Origin: Lysobacter sp. Root916
Lineage (GTDB): Bacteria; Pseudomonadota; Gammaproteobacteria; Xanthomonadales; Xanthomonadaceae
DNA length: 64,000 nt
Direction: 5' to 3'
Assembly: GCF_001429785.1 (NCBI RefSeq)
Contig: NZ_LMJF01000016.1
Span: forward strand, 83,756-147,755
Shown here: one piece after another, positions 27,603-38,018 of the stretch
How positions within the stretch are numbered: position 1 is the first letter of the stretch
How the letters are laid out: every line of letters starts with the position of its first letter
Notes under the pieces: model-generated
Told to the model about the DNA's origin: nothing
What the model saw: the letters and a program-made list of their open reading frames with translations, nothing else
Database searches by the model: none
Translations under genes and position numbers: made by a program

Positions 27603-28556
27603 CTACGCGAACCGATCGGCCAGGGCGTCGGTCGCAGCGACCAGCACGTCCACGATCGCCGGATCCGCCGCGCTGTGCCCGGCCAGCACCACGCGGAACT
27701 CGGCTTCGGGCCAGGCCTGGGCGAGGTCGTAGGCGCTCTTCACCGGGCAGATGACGTCGTAGCGGCCCTGCACGATGGTGGCGGGGATATGACGGATGCG
27801 GCCGACGTCGCGCAGCAGTTGATCCGGTTCCAGGAACACGTCGTGACGGAAGTAATGCGCTTCGGCGCGCGCCACGCTGATCGCCAGGTGCGGTTCCTCG
27901 AAATTGCCGGCCTCGTCGGGGTCGTGGATCAAAGTGGTGCTGCCGCCCTCCCAATAGCCCCAGGCCTGAGCGGCGGCCAGGCGCACAGCCGGATCCTCGC
28001 TGTCGAGGCGGCGCCAGTAGGCCTCGGTCAGGTGGTCGCGTTCGGCTTCGGGTATGTGCGCGACGTAGCGCTCCCAACGTTCCGGGAAGATCCAGCGCGC
28101 GCCGCCGTCGAGTTCGTTGAACCAGCGCAGCTCGCCGGGCCGGCCCAGGAAGATGCCGCGCAGCACCAATCCCAGGCAGCGCTGGGGATGGGCTTGGGCG
28201 TAGGCCAGGGCCAGGGTCGATCCCCAGGAGCCGCCGAACACCACCCAGCGGTCGATGCCGAAGTGTTCGCGGATGCGCTCGATGTCGGCGACCAGGTGCC
28301 AGGTGGTGTTGTCGCGCAGCTCGGCATGCGGCGTGGATTTGCCGGCGCCGCGCTGGTCGAACAGAACGATGCGGTAGCGCGCCGGATCGAAGAAGCGGCG
28401 GTGGTAGGGCGAGACCCCGGCACCGGGGCCGCCGTGCAGGAAGATCACCGGCAGCCCGTCGGGATTGCCGCATTCCTCGATGTGCAGTTCGTGCAGATCG
28501 TCGACCGCCAGGCGATGCGTGCGGTAGGGCTGGATCTCGGGGTACAGCTCGCGCAT
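27603..28556 (-). CDS. pip: Proline iminopeptidase
   Basis: 317-residue cytosolic serine peptidase (family S33) that removes N-terminal proline. The oxyanion-hole HGGPGAG, the nucleophile GGSWGSTLAL, the DQRGAGKS loop and the late catalytic pair (QGRYDVICPV aspartate; LAGHSA histidine) are all present. The length equals the family norm. ATG 28556 follows AAGGAG; an open frame runs farther upstream but crosses palindromic repeats. Confidence 0.95.
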   Translation of the reverse strand: MRELYPEIQPYRTHRLAVDDLHELHIEECGNPDGLPVIFLHGGPGAGVSPYHRRFFDPARYRIVLFDQRGAGKSTPHAELRDNTTWHLVADIERIREHFGIDRWVVFGGSWGSTLALAYAQAHPQRCLGLVLRGIFLGRPGELRWFNELDGGARWIFPERWERYVAHIPEAERDHLTEAYWRRLDSEDPAVRLAAAQAWGYWEGGSTTLIHDPDEAGNFEEPHLAISVARAEAHYFRHDVFLEPDQLLRDVGRIRHIPATIVQGRYDVICPVKSAYDLAQAWPEAEFRVVLAGHSAADPAIVDVLVAATDALADRFA

Positions 28557-29000
28557 GGCGCCGCTCCTTGGGTGTTGCGCCAAGCATACGGTGAGGCGGC
28601 GATGCGGACGATGGTGGGGCGGTAGTCGGGCGGTGGGCCGGTAGGCAGAGGCGACGCGGGCGATCGAGAGCGAGATTCCTACCCTGTGGGAGCGGCATAA
28701 GCCGCGATCGCGTGGCGGCGTGTCGCGGCGGAGCGTGGCTCGCGTCGATGGGGGAATTTCGCGATCGCGGCTTACGCCGCTCCCACAGGGAGCAGGGAGG
28801 GCGTCGCGATGCTGGGCTTGCGCCGGAGGGTGAGGTGCGTGGTCGCGGCTTGCGCCGCTCCTACAGGGGGTAGGGAGGGGCGTCGCGATGCTGGGCTTGC
28901 GCCGGAGGGTGAGGTGCGCGGTCGCGGCTTGCGCCGCTCCCACAGGGGGCGGGGCAGGTTGGTTGCGATGGATGGTTTGCGCAGGCGGTGGTGGTGCGGC
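28557..29000. other. Gene-free stretch filled with family A repeats
   Basis: 444 bases between the pip start and the recQ stop. It contains one complete family A pair and a 79-base tandem duplication carrying two more arms, and otherwise no open frame with a recognisable protein. The pip promoter must be in it. Confidence 0.7.
28685..28946. repeat. Family A palindrome pair followed by a 79-base tandem duplication
   Basis: The paired arms are 28685-28712 and 28760-28788. Then a unit of about 79 bases (CGTCGCGATGCTGGGCTTGC...) starts at 28802 and repeats from 28881, each unit ending in another inverted arm (GGTCGCGGCTTGCGCCGCTC). The two units differ at only a few positions, which suggests a recent duplication. 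Confidence 0.85.
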
Positions 29001-30812
<1,812 letters not shown>

Positions 30813-30971
30813 GGCGCTAGTGTAACGAGCGTCGCCCTTATGGCCGCTAAGCCGATGCCGTGGCCCGCTGTAGGAATTCGCCGCGGGCGGCCCAGGGCGC
30901 GCTATCCGGGTCACGCGGCCGCCACCGGCCGTCGGGGGCGGCGATGGCCGACGGCCATCGGTGCCTGCCCC

Positions 30972-31053
30972 TGTGGGAGCGGCGCGAGCCGCGATTCGGC
31001 GGGCCCGCGCAGCGCCGGTCCCGCGCCGAATCGCGGCTCGCGCCGCTCCCACA
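30972..31053. repeat. Palindromic repeat pair, family A
   Basis: TGTGGGAGCGGCGCGAGCCG at 30972 and its inverted copy ending at 31053 pair over about 27 bases with a 26-base loop. It lies 20 bases past the dps stop on the minus strand and could terminate dps. Confidence 0.85.
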
Positions 31054-31072
31054 GGTGGCAGGGTTTAAGCGC

Positions 31073-31648
31073 TTACTGCAGCAGCGAGCGCAGCATCCAG
31101 GCGTACTTCTCGTGGGTCTGCAGGCGCTGGGTCAGCAGGTCCTCGGTCGGGGCGTCATCGACGTCGTCGGCCTGGTCGAGTACCTTGCGCGCGGTGCGGC
31201 AGACGGCTTCGTTGCCGACCACCAGCTGGCGGACCATCTCGCGCCAGTCGGCGGCGTCGCTCAGGCCCGGTTCCTCCGGGATCGAGCTCAAGCGCACGAA
31301 CTCGGCGTACGAACCCGGCGCATTGAAGCCCAGCGCGCGGATGCGCTCGGCGATCTCGTCCAGCGCGGTCCACTGCTCGGTGTACTGGGTCTCGAACATC
31401 ACGTGCAGGGCGTTGAACATCGGGCCCGTCACGTTCCAATGGAAGTTGTGGGTCTTCAGGTACAGGGTGTAGCTGTCGGCCAGGAAGCGCGACAGGCCCT
31501 CGGCGATCTTCTTGCGATCGGCCGGCGAGATCCCGATATCGATGGACGGCGCGCTGCTGCCCGGCGCGGGCGAGGCGGCCTGCGCCAGCGGCTTGGCGGC
31601 CTTGGTTTTGCTGGTTTTGGTCTTGTCGGACTTGTTCGGCTTGGCCAT
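31073..31648 (-). CDS. dps: DNA-binding ferritin-like protein Dps
   Basis: 191 residues. It forms a 12-mer that stores iron, consumes hydrogen peroxide and coats DNA in stress. The ferroxidase site residues are all visible in [37 protein letters not shown] (His...His...Asp...Glu). The N-terminal tail of about 40 residues is rich in Lys/Ser/Thr/Ala ([20 protein letters not shown]), much longer than in E. coli and probably used to bind DNA. Divergent from hrpA with a 142-base gap; a TTTCAC/TATTGT pair (18-base spacer) on the minus strand is a possible promoter. Confidence 0.95.
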   Translation of the reverse strand: MAKPNKSDKTKTSKTKAAKPLAQAASPAPGSSAPSIDIGISPADRKKIAEGLSRFLADSYTLYLKTHNFHWNVTGPMFNALHVMFETQYTEQWTALDEIAERIRALGFNAPGSYAEFVRLSSIPEEPGLSDAADWREMVRQLVVGNEAVCRTARKVLDQADDVDDAPTEDLLTQRLQTHEKYAWMLRSLLQ

Positions 31649-31790
31649 GGGGGGCTTGTCCTTGTGTGAGGTGCGAGAGGGTGGCGAACGGCGCCGGATA
31701 GGGTTTTTACGGCATTGCGACGACAATAGGCGCTGTCGCCGCCGATGTGAAATGGTTTGTGCCTAGCGCTGCGATGCAGACGATCTATCG

Positions 31791-34700
31791 ATGAAGAACG
31801 AGTCCTCCAAACAATCACCTGCCGACGATGCTAGCGCCACGAACGCTAGCGCCGCGTTACGCCAGGCCCGGCGCGCCATCGACGGCGCGATGAGCCGCGA
31901 TCGCGGCCGCCTGCACGGGCTGTGGTCGCGTTGGAACGGCAAGCCCGCCGATGCGGCCGCGCGCGAGGCGTTCGCGCAGGCCCTGGCGGTGTCGGTGGCG
32001 CAGCGCGAGGCGCGCGCCGCCGCCCTGCCCAGCGCGCCGGTGGAGGCCTCGCTGCCGATCGCGGCCGAGGCCGAGCGGATCGTGGCCTTGATCCGCGCGC
32101 ATCCGGTGGTGGTGATCGCCGGCGAGACCGGTTCGGGCAAGACCACCCAGCTGCCCAAGCTGTGCCTGGCGGCCGGGCGCGGCGCGGCCGGCATGATCGG
32201 CTGCACCCAGCCGCGCCGGATCGCCGCGCGCGCGGTGGCGCGGCGCGTGGCCGAGGAGCTGAACACCCCGGTCGGCGGCGCGGTCGGCTACCAGGTGCGC
32301 TTCAACGAGAACGTCGGCGAGCGCACCGCGATCAAATTCATGACCGACGGCATCCTGCTGGCGGAGATCCAGTCCGACCGCTGGCTGTCGGCCTACGACA
32401 CCATCCTGATCGACGAGGCCCACGAACGCAGCCTCAACATCGACTTCCTGCTCGGCTATCTCAAGCAGCTGCTGAAGAAGCGGCCCGACCTCAAGCTGAT
32501 CGTGACCTCGGCGACCATCGATACCGAGCGCTTCGCCGCCCATTTCGACAATGCGCCCGTGGTCAGCGTGGAGGGCCGCGGCTATCCGGTGACGGTGCGG
32601 TATCGTCCTTTGGACGATACGGGAATGGGGAATCGGGAATCGGGAACCGAAAAACCGAGCCGTCGCGAAGCCGCTGCTACGACTCCCGATTCCCGATTCC
32701 CGACTCCCGGCCTTTCAGTCAACGACGGCATCGTCGCCGCCTGCGACGAGATCACCCGCGAGGATCCGCGCGGCGACGTGCTGATCTTCCTGTCCGGCGA
32801 ACGCGAGATCCGCGACGCCCACCAGGCCCTGGAACGGCGCAAGTACCGCGAAACCGAAGTGCTGCCGCTGTATGCGCGGCTGTCGGTGCGCGATCAGGAC
32901 CGGGTGTTCAACCCCGGCCCCAAGCGCCGCATCGTGCTGGCCACCAACGTCGCCGAGACCTCGCTGACGGTGCCGCGCATCCGTTACGTGGTCGACCCCG
33001 GCTTGGCGCGGGTAAAGCGCTACAGCCCGCGCGGCAAGCTCGACCGCCTGCATATCGAGCCGGTGTCGCAAGCCAGCGCCGACCAGCGCAAGGGCCGCTG
33101 TGGCCGCATCAGCGAGGGCACCTGCTACCGGCTCTACAGCGAGGCCGATTTCGAATCGCGGCCGCGCTACACCGATCCGGAAATCCGCCGCGCCGCCCTG
33201 GCCGGGGTGATCCTGCGCATGCTCTCGCTGGGTCTGGGCAGCATCGACGGCCGCGCGGGCAAGCGCGCGGGCGATGCCGAAGCCGGCGGCGCGGCGCGCA
33301 TCATCGAGGACTTCCCGTTCCTGGAGCCGCCCGACAGCCGCGCGATCGCCGACGGCTGGCAGCAGCTGACCGAGTTGGGCGCGGTCGACGAGCAGCGCCG
33401 CCTGACCGCGGTCGGCCGCAGCATGGCGCGCCTGCCGGTGGACGTGAAACTGGCGCGCATGCTGGTGGCCGCGCAGGCCCACGGCTGCCTGCGCGAGATG
33501 ATCGCGATCGCTGCCTTTCTCGGCATCCAGGACCCGCGCGAGCGCCCGGCCGATCAGCGCGGCGCGGCCGACGCCGCGCACGCCGAGTTCGCCGACCCGC
33601 GTTCGGAGTTCATCGGCATCCTCAAACTGTGGGACGCCTACCAGAACGCGCACGAGGAGCTGACCCAGTCCAAGCTGCGTAGCTGGTGCGAAAAGCACTT
33701 CCTGGGTTTCCTGCGCATGCGCGAATGGCGCGAGCTGCATCGCCAGCTCAAGTTGTTGTGCGAGGAACTGGGCTGGGCGAGCGACCGCGCTCAAGAGCCA
33801 TCGGCTCGTGCGGTCGCGAGCGAACGCAGCCGCGACGCCGCGCAGCTGCCGTTACAGCGCCAGGGTCATCGTCAGGGAGGGCAGGCGCGCAAGCCCGACG
33901 AAGACGCCGCCGGCGGCTACGACGCCTCCGCCTACGCCACCTTGCACCGCGCGCTGCTGGCCGGCCTGCCCAGCCAGATCGGCCAGCGCGGAGACAAGGG
34001 CTTTTACGACGGCCCGCGCGGTCGCAAGTTCCAACTGTTCCCGGGGTCGCCGCTGGCCAAGAAGCCGCCGCCGTGGGTGCTGGCCGCGACCCTGCTGGAC
34101 ACCGAGCGGGTGTGGTCGATGACCAACGCCGGGATCGAGCCGGATTGGGCGATCCAGGAGCTGCCGCACCTGCTTGCGCGCCGTTATCACGACCCGCGCT
34201 GGGCGCGTTCGCAGGGGCGGGTGGTCGGCAGCGAGCAGATCAGCCTGTTCGGCCTGGTGCTGGCGCCGAAGCGGCCGGTGCACTACGGCGCGCTGTTCCC
34301 GGAGGAGAGCCGCGCGATCTTCGCCCGCGATGCCCTGGTCACCGGCGAGATCAACACCCGCGCCGCCTTCCTGCAGCGCAACCTGGCCACGCTTGCGAAG
34401 GCGCTGGACGAAGAGGCCAAGCAGCGTCGCGCCGGCCTGGTGGTCGACGAGGAATGGATGGCGCAGTGGTACCTGGACCGCTTGCCCGCGCAGATCCACA
34501 ACGCGCAGGCCCTGGACGCCTGGTACGCCAAGCTGCCCGCGGCCGAGAAGGCGGCGCTGGAATGGTCCAATGCGGACCTGATAGTCGGCGGCGAGAGCGA
34601 GGCCGCGCGGTTTCCGCCTTATCTGCAGCTCGGCAACGCGCGTCTGGCGGTGCGTTATCGCTTCGAGCCGGGCGCGCCCGACGACGGCATGACCCTGGCG

Positions 34701-36023
34701 GTGCCGCTGCATCTGCTCAACGCGCTGGACCCGGCCCAACTGTCCTGGCTGGCGCCGGGCTTCGTCGCCGACAAGGCGGCAGCGCTGATCAAGTCCTTGC
34801 CCAAGACCCTGCGCCGCAATTTCGTGCCGGCGCCGGATTTCGCCAAGGCCTTCCAGCAAGCGCACACCCAGCCCGAGGCCGACGATCTGGCCGGCGCGCT
34901 CGCGCGCTTCCTGCGCAAGCTGACCGGCACCGAGGTAGCGGCCACCGACTTCGATCCGAGCGCGATCGAGGCGCATCTGCGCATGAACCTGCGTCTGCTC
35001 GATAGCGGCGACGACCAGGGTGGCGGCCGCAAGAGCGAACCGCTGGTGCTGGCCGAGTCGCGCGATCTGGACGAACTGCGCGCGCGCTTCGGCGAGCGCG
35101 CCGCGCGCGCATTCGCGGCACGCGCCGCCGACGGCTTGGGTCAGCGCGGTCTGGTCGCGTTCCCGGAGCAGCCGATTCCGGTGTCGGTGCCGGGCGCGGC
35201 CGGCGTGCCCGCGTTCCCGGCCCTGCACGACGACGGCGACAGCGTTTCCCTGCGCGTGCATGCCGAGCGCGAGGCCGCGCTGCGCGCGCATCCGGACGGC
35301 GTACGCCGATTGCTGGCGATCGCTTTGGCCGACAAGCTCAAGCAGGCGCGCAAGCAACTGCCGGTATCGCCCAAGACCGGTCTGCTGTACGCGGCGATCG
35401 AATCGGCCGCGCCGCGCGCCGACGGCCCGCGCGACAGCGACCGCCTGCGCGACGACCTGGCCGGCGGCGCGTTGCGCTCGCTGCTGGGCGACGACGACGA
35501 ATTGCAGCAGGTGCGCGATGCGGCCGCGTTCGAAGCGCGCCGCGAGACGGCCGCGCGCAAGCTGTTCCCGGAAGCGATGGAGCGCCTGCGTCAGGCCGAA
35601 GTCATCCTGGGCGCGGTCGCCGAGGCGCGCGCCAAGCTGGAGTCGCCGCTGATGGGTTGGGCCAGCGGCAATCTCGACGACATGCGCAAGCAACTGGCGA
35701 CGCTGACCCCGCCGGGCTTCCTGCGCGAGGTGCCGGCCGAGGCGCTGCGCGAATACCCGCGCTACCTCAAGGCCCTGGCGTTGCGCGGCGAGCGTGCCCT
35801 GCGCGACCCGGTGCGCGACCAGGCGCGGATGCTGGAGCTCAAGCCTTTCGCCGACGCCCTGGCGGCCGCGAACGCCGCCGGCACGGCCGGATCGACGGGC
35901 TGGCAGGCGCTGCGCTGGGACCTGGAGGAACTGCGGGTGTCGCTGTTCGCGCAAGAGCTGGGCGTGCGCGGCGGGGTGTCGCCTAAGAAGCTGGCGAACC
36001 GGTTGGCGCAGTTGCGGAATTAG
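31791..36023 (+). CDS. hrpA: ATP-dependent RNA helicase HrpA, with an in-frame palindromic insertion
   Basis: 1410-residue DEAH-box RNA helicase. The core has GETGSGKTTQLP (motif I), DEAH (IDEAHERSLNIDF) and SATIDTERF (motif III). The helicase C-terminal part ends QRKGRCGRISEG, followed by HA2/OB-fold regions and the long HrpA-specific C-terminal DUF3418. Two stretches break the family pattern. Residues about 277-307 (bases 32621-32710) are a translation of a family B palindromic repeat, giving GMGNRESGTE...TTPDSRFPTPG. Residues about 664-710 (near 33780-33920) are an extra Arg/Gln/Ala-rich segment. Both keep the frame open, so the protein should be made, with a loop inserted in the region between the two RecA-like domains. 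Confidence 0.95.
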   Translation: MKNESSKQSPADDASATNASAALRQARRAIDGAMSRDRGRLHGLWSRWNGKPADAAAREAFAQALAVSVAQREARAAALPSAPVEASLPIAAEAERIVALIRAHPVVVIAGETGSGKTTQLPKLCLAAGRGAAGMIGCTQPRRIAARAVARRVAEELNTPVGGAVGYQVRFNENVGERTAIKFMTDGILLAEIQSDRWLSAYDTILIDEAHERSLNIDFLLGYLKQLLKKRPDLKLIVTSATIDTERFAAHFDNAPVVSVEGRGYPVTVRYRPLDDTGMGNRESGTEKPSRREAAATTPDSRFPTPGLSVNDGIVAACDEITREDPRGDVLIFLSGEREIRDAHQALERRKYRETEVLPLYARLSVRDQDRVFNPGPKRRIVLATNVAETSLTVPRIRYVVDPGLARVKRYSPRGKLDRLHIEPVSQASADQRKGRCGRISEGTCYRLYSEADFESRPRYTDPEIRRAALAGVILRMLSLGLGSIDGRAGKRAGDAEAGGAARIIEDFPFLEPPDSRAIADGWQQLTELGAVDEQRRLTAVGRSMARLPVDVKLARMLVAAQAHGCLREMIAIAAFLGIQDPRERPADQRGAADAAHAEFADPRSEFIGILKLWDAYQNAHEELTQSKLRSWCEKHFLGFLRMREWRELHRQLKLLCEELGWASDRAQEPSARAVASERSRDAAQLPLQRQGHRQGGQARKPDEDAAGGYDASAYATLHRALLAGLPSQIGQRGDKGFYDGPRGRKFQLFPGSPLAKKPPPWVLAATLLDTERVWSMTNAGIEPDWAIQELPHLLARRYHDPRWARSQGRVVGSEQISLFGLVLAPKRPVHYGALFPEESRAIFARDALVTGEINTRAAFLQRNLATLAKALDEEAKQRRAGLVVDEEWMAQWYLDRLPAQIHNAQALDAWYAKLPAAEKAALEWSNADLIVGGESEAARFPPYLQLGNARLAVRYRFEPGAPDDGMTLAVPLHLLNALDPAQLSWLAPGFVADKAAALIKSLPKTLRRNFVPAPDFAKAFQQAHTQPEADDLAGALARFLRKLTGTEVAATDFDPSAIEAHLRMNLRLLDSGDDQGGGRKSEPLVLAESRDLDELRARFGERAARAFAARAADGLGQRGLVAFPEQPIPVSVPGAAGVPAFPALHDDGDSVSLRVHAEREAALRAHPDGVRRLLAIALADKLKQARKQLPVSPKTGLLYAAIESAAPRADGPRDSDRLRDDLAGGALRSLLGDDDELQQVRDAAAFEARRETAARKLFPEAMERLRQAEVILGAVAEARAKLESPLMGWASGNLDDMRKQLATLTPPGFLREVPAEALREYPRYLKALALRGERALRDPVRDQARMLELKPFADALAAANAAGTAGSTGWQALRWDLEELRVSLFAQELGVRGGVSPKKLANRLAQLRN
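32621..32710. repeat. Family B palindromic element inside hrpA
   Basis: The left arm (32621-32646) has GGGAAT/CGGGAA units; the right arm (32682-32710) has inverted ATTCCCG/CTCCCG units. It is 90 bases, an exact multiple of three, and open in the hrpA frame. The match to the queE-queC element shows it is a member of the same family. Confidence 0.85.
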
Positions 36024-36042
36024 GGCGCGGCGATCAGCCGTT

Positions 36043-36075
36043 TTCGCTATTCGCTGTTCGCTGTTCGCTGTTCGC
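36043..36075. repeat. Short TTCGCTG heptamer run
   Basis: About four tandem copies of TTCGCT(G/A) directly after the hrpA stop codon (36023), at the left edge of the family C repeat zone. Confidence 0.6.
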
Positions 36076-36100
36076 CGAATCTTCTGCTTTCGCTTTTGCT

Positions 36101-36130
36101 CGTCATCCCCGCGTAGGCGGGGATCCAGCG
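36101..36130. repeat. Family C palindromic repeat
   Basis: CGTCATCCCCGCGTAGGCGG and ten more bases ending ATCCAGCG; the core CCCCGC-GTAG-GCGGGG is a perfect hairpin. It is the inverted form of the copies near 36228 and 37230-37410. Confidence 0.8.
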
Positions 36131-36227
36131 ACTTCGGCGTCATGAGGGGCATGCGACTTGGCCCGCACCAAGCGAAAGTCCTGGGCACGCGCCGGCCGCG
36201 CTGAGCGCTGTTGAGAATGTGTCGGCG

Positions 36228-36296
36228 CTCTGGACCGCTGCCTCCGCAGGGGTGACGTTTCGGCAAAGCCACGCGCTGCGCGCGTGGGCCGAAACC
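36228..36296. repeat. Family C palindromic repeat at the end of the first paralogous gene
   Basis: CTCTGGACCGCTGCCTCCGC then GGTGACG, followed by a hairpin with arms TTTCGGC / GCCGAAA that ends exactly at the stop codon of the gene at 36297-36803. The copy is diverged compared with those at 37230 and beyond. Confidence 0.75.
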
Positions 36297-36803
36297 TCAC
36301 TTGATCCGCTGCACCCGCGCCTTTGGCAGATCCTCGTCTACCTGCAGGAACCAGCGCCCACTCACACCAGGCACCACCACGATCTCCGGAGCCTGCATCG
36401 GTTTTGCCAGCTTCAGCGCGCCCTTGAGCACGCGCCACTGCTGGCCGTTCTCCAGCGCGAACACCGTGCCCGGCGCCCATTCGGACACCGTGCCGACCAA
36501 GCGGCTGCGGATCGGACCGTCGGCGGCACCTTCCAGCAGGCCGGCGTCGTCGCGGCCGGGCGTCGCGCTTGCGTATGCCGGCGTGGCTGCCGGCGGCGCG
36601 GCCGCGGCCTCGCGTTCGGCATCCTCGCGCAGCAGACGGTTGAGCAGGGCCAGCTGCGCCGGGGTCAGCGCGTCCAGGCCGGTCTCGCGCAATTGTTCGG
36701 GGCTGAGGCGGCGTTCGACCTCGCGGTAGGCGGTCTGCGCGCCGGCCAGAGCGGGCAGCAGAGCGAGCAAGAGCAGCAGGGCGGTGCGGGGGAGACGAAG
36801 CAT
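36297..36803 (-). CDS. Small exported protein, paralogue 1
   Basis: 168 residues with the signal peptide MLRLPRTALLLLLALLPALAGAQ. A helical hairpin follows (VERRLSPEQLRETGLDALTPAQLALLNRLLRED), then an Ala/Pro-rich linker and a C-terminal beta-barrel-like domain (GTVSEWAPGTVFALENGQQWRVL...) ending KARVQRIK. It is clearly related to the protein encoded at 37448-37942, which shares the TPEQ..GLD-L..L..LN helix, the LENGQ(Q/V)W strand and the final A(R/K)VQRIK. Function unknown; similar small proteins occur in xanthomonads. Confidence 0.8.
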   Translation of the reverse strand: MLRLPRTALLLLLALLPALAGAQTAYREVERRLSPEQLRETGLDALTPAQLALLNRLLREDAEREAAAAPPAATPAYASATPGRDDAGLLEGAADGPIRSRLVGTVSEWAPGTVFALENGQQWRVLKGALKLAKPMQAPEIVVVPGVSGRWFLQVDEDLPKARVQRIK

Positions 36804-37447
36804 GGATTCGGGCCTGGCGACGGCGGAGTCGGATTCGGGCGGGCCGCCAGCCGGTATGCGGCGATGGCGGGCGGCGCTCAGGCCGCCCACACTATTGCGG
36901 TGGCGTGACAGTTTCTTGACACGGGCGAGGGTGGCCAGCGGCCGCGCAGCCGAGACTGCGGGCGTCGTCGTCAGCGTTGCCGTTCGCTCGTCATCTCCGC
37001 GAAGGCGGGGTGGGGGCTCGCGAGCCATGCGCTCGGGCTGTAAAGAGCGACCCTGGCGTCGGCGCCATTGGTACGACGCGATTCGTTATTCCGCACCGGC
37101 CCGAGCGCATAGCGCTCGGGCGTTCGCGGCTGCGCGAGCCAGTGGCACGCAGGCGCATCCGCTCACACCCGTCTGCGCGGGGGTGGCAGCAATGGCAAGG
37201 CCATGCGCTGCGCGCACGGGAGTGCGTTGGCGCTCTGGACCCCCGCCTACGCGGGGGTGACGCAATGGCAAAGCCGCGCGCTGTGCGCACGGGAGTGCGT
37301 TGGCGCTCTGGACCCCCGCCTACGCGGGGGTGACGCAATGGCAAAGCCGTGCGCTGCGCGCACGGGAGCGCGTTGGCGCTCTGGACCCCCGCCTACGCGG
37401 GGGTGACGCAATGGCAAAGCCGTGCGCTGCGCGCACGGGCCATTGCG
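36804..37447. other. Gene-free repeat zone between the two paralogues
   Basis: 644 bases. It holds a lone family C arm (36989-37010) and a tandem array of family C units from about 37165 to 37447, but no gene. Short open frames here translate the repeat (they begin MRCAHGSALALW) and are not genes. The promoter of the leftward paralogue 1 must lie close to 36804. Confidence 0.75.
37165..37447. repeat. Tandem array of 73-base family C units
   Basis: The unit contains GCGCTCTGGACCCCCGCCTA and GTGACGCAATGGCAAAGCCG. Perfectly phased copies begin near 37230, 37303 and 37376, with a degenerate fourth copy in front (from about 37165). Each unit has a hairpin (CCCCCGC-CTAC-GCGGGGG). The last one closes with GCAATGG...CCATTGC and ends at the stop codon of paralogue 2. 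Confidence 0.88.
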
Positions 37448-37942
37448 TCACTTGATGCGCTGGACCTTGGCGCGGGCGTTGTAACCCTGCACCGACAGAT
37501 ACCAGACGTTGCCGATCAGGCCCGGATTGATCTTCACTTCCGGATTGCTGAGCTTCACGCCGGCCAGCGAGGCGTCGTCGGACTGTTGCCAGACCTGGCC
37601 GTTGTCGAGCGTGTACTGACGGCCGCGGCCGAAACCGCGGAACTCGCCGCTGATGCGCGAGGCGATCGGGTCGCTGGAACCGCCGAAGTTGAAGAAACCG
37701 CGGTGCTCGGTTTCGATCACTTCCTTGGCGCTCTTGGCGGCCTTGGCGCTCTCGTCGCCGATCTTGCGGTTGAGCCAGTCGTTGAGGCGGCCCAGCTCTT
37801 CCGCGCTGAGCTTGTCCAGGCCCGCGGCCTTGAACTGCTCGGGCGTCATCTCCTGTTGGATCGGCGGCAGTGATTGGGCGAAAGCCGCAAGCGGTGCCAG
37901 CGCGAGCAGGGTGGCGACGATCAGCGGACGGGTGCGGAGCAT
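37448..37942 (-). CDS. Small exported protein, paralogue 2
   Basis: 164 residues. The signal peptide is MLRTRPLIVATLLALAPLAAFAQ. The helical hairpin MTPEQFKAAGLDKLSAEELGRLNDWLN and the C-terminal domain with YTLDNGQVWQQSDD and RAKVQRIK match paralogue 1. The middle differs: a short Lys/Ala helix plus Gly/Phe-rich stretches (RGFFNFGGSSD; RGFGRGRQY). Function unknown. The tandem family C array starts at its stop codon; relA is divergent from it. Confidence 0.8.
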   Translation of the reverse strand: MLRTRPLIVATLLALAPLAAFAQSLPPIQQEMTPEQFKAAGLDKLSAEELGRLNDWLNRKIGDESAKAAKSAKEVIETEHRGFFNFGGSSDPIASRISGEFRGFGRGRQYTLDNGQVWQQSDDASLAGVKLSNPEVKINPGLIGNVWYLSVQGYNARAKVQRIK

Positions 37943-38018
37943 GTGCTGTTCCTCGGGTCGGTTGGCGGCTAGTGTAGACGCTCCCCCAAACCGCTTCGAT
38001 CCCGATACGCAATCCGCG

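Noticed and set aside
32621-32710. Whether the hrpA insert makes hrpA a pseudogene
   Set aside because: The insert is a multiple of three and has no stop; all helicase motifs before and after it are intact, so the gene is likely functional.
37203-37406. Short open frames (starting MRCAHGSALALW) within the family C array
   Set aside because: They are translations of the repeat in several frames, with no separate ribosome binding site.
37165-37447. Regularly spaced repeats that might be a CRISPR array
   Set aside because: The 73-base units are identical throughout, without unique spacers, and no cas gene is present. They are tandem copies of a palindromic repeat.
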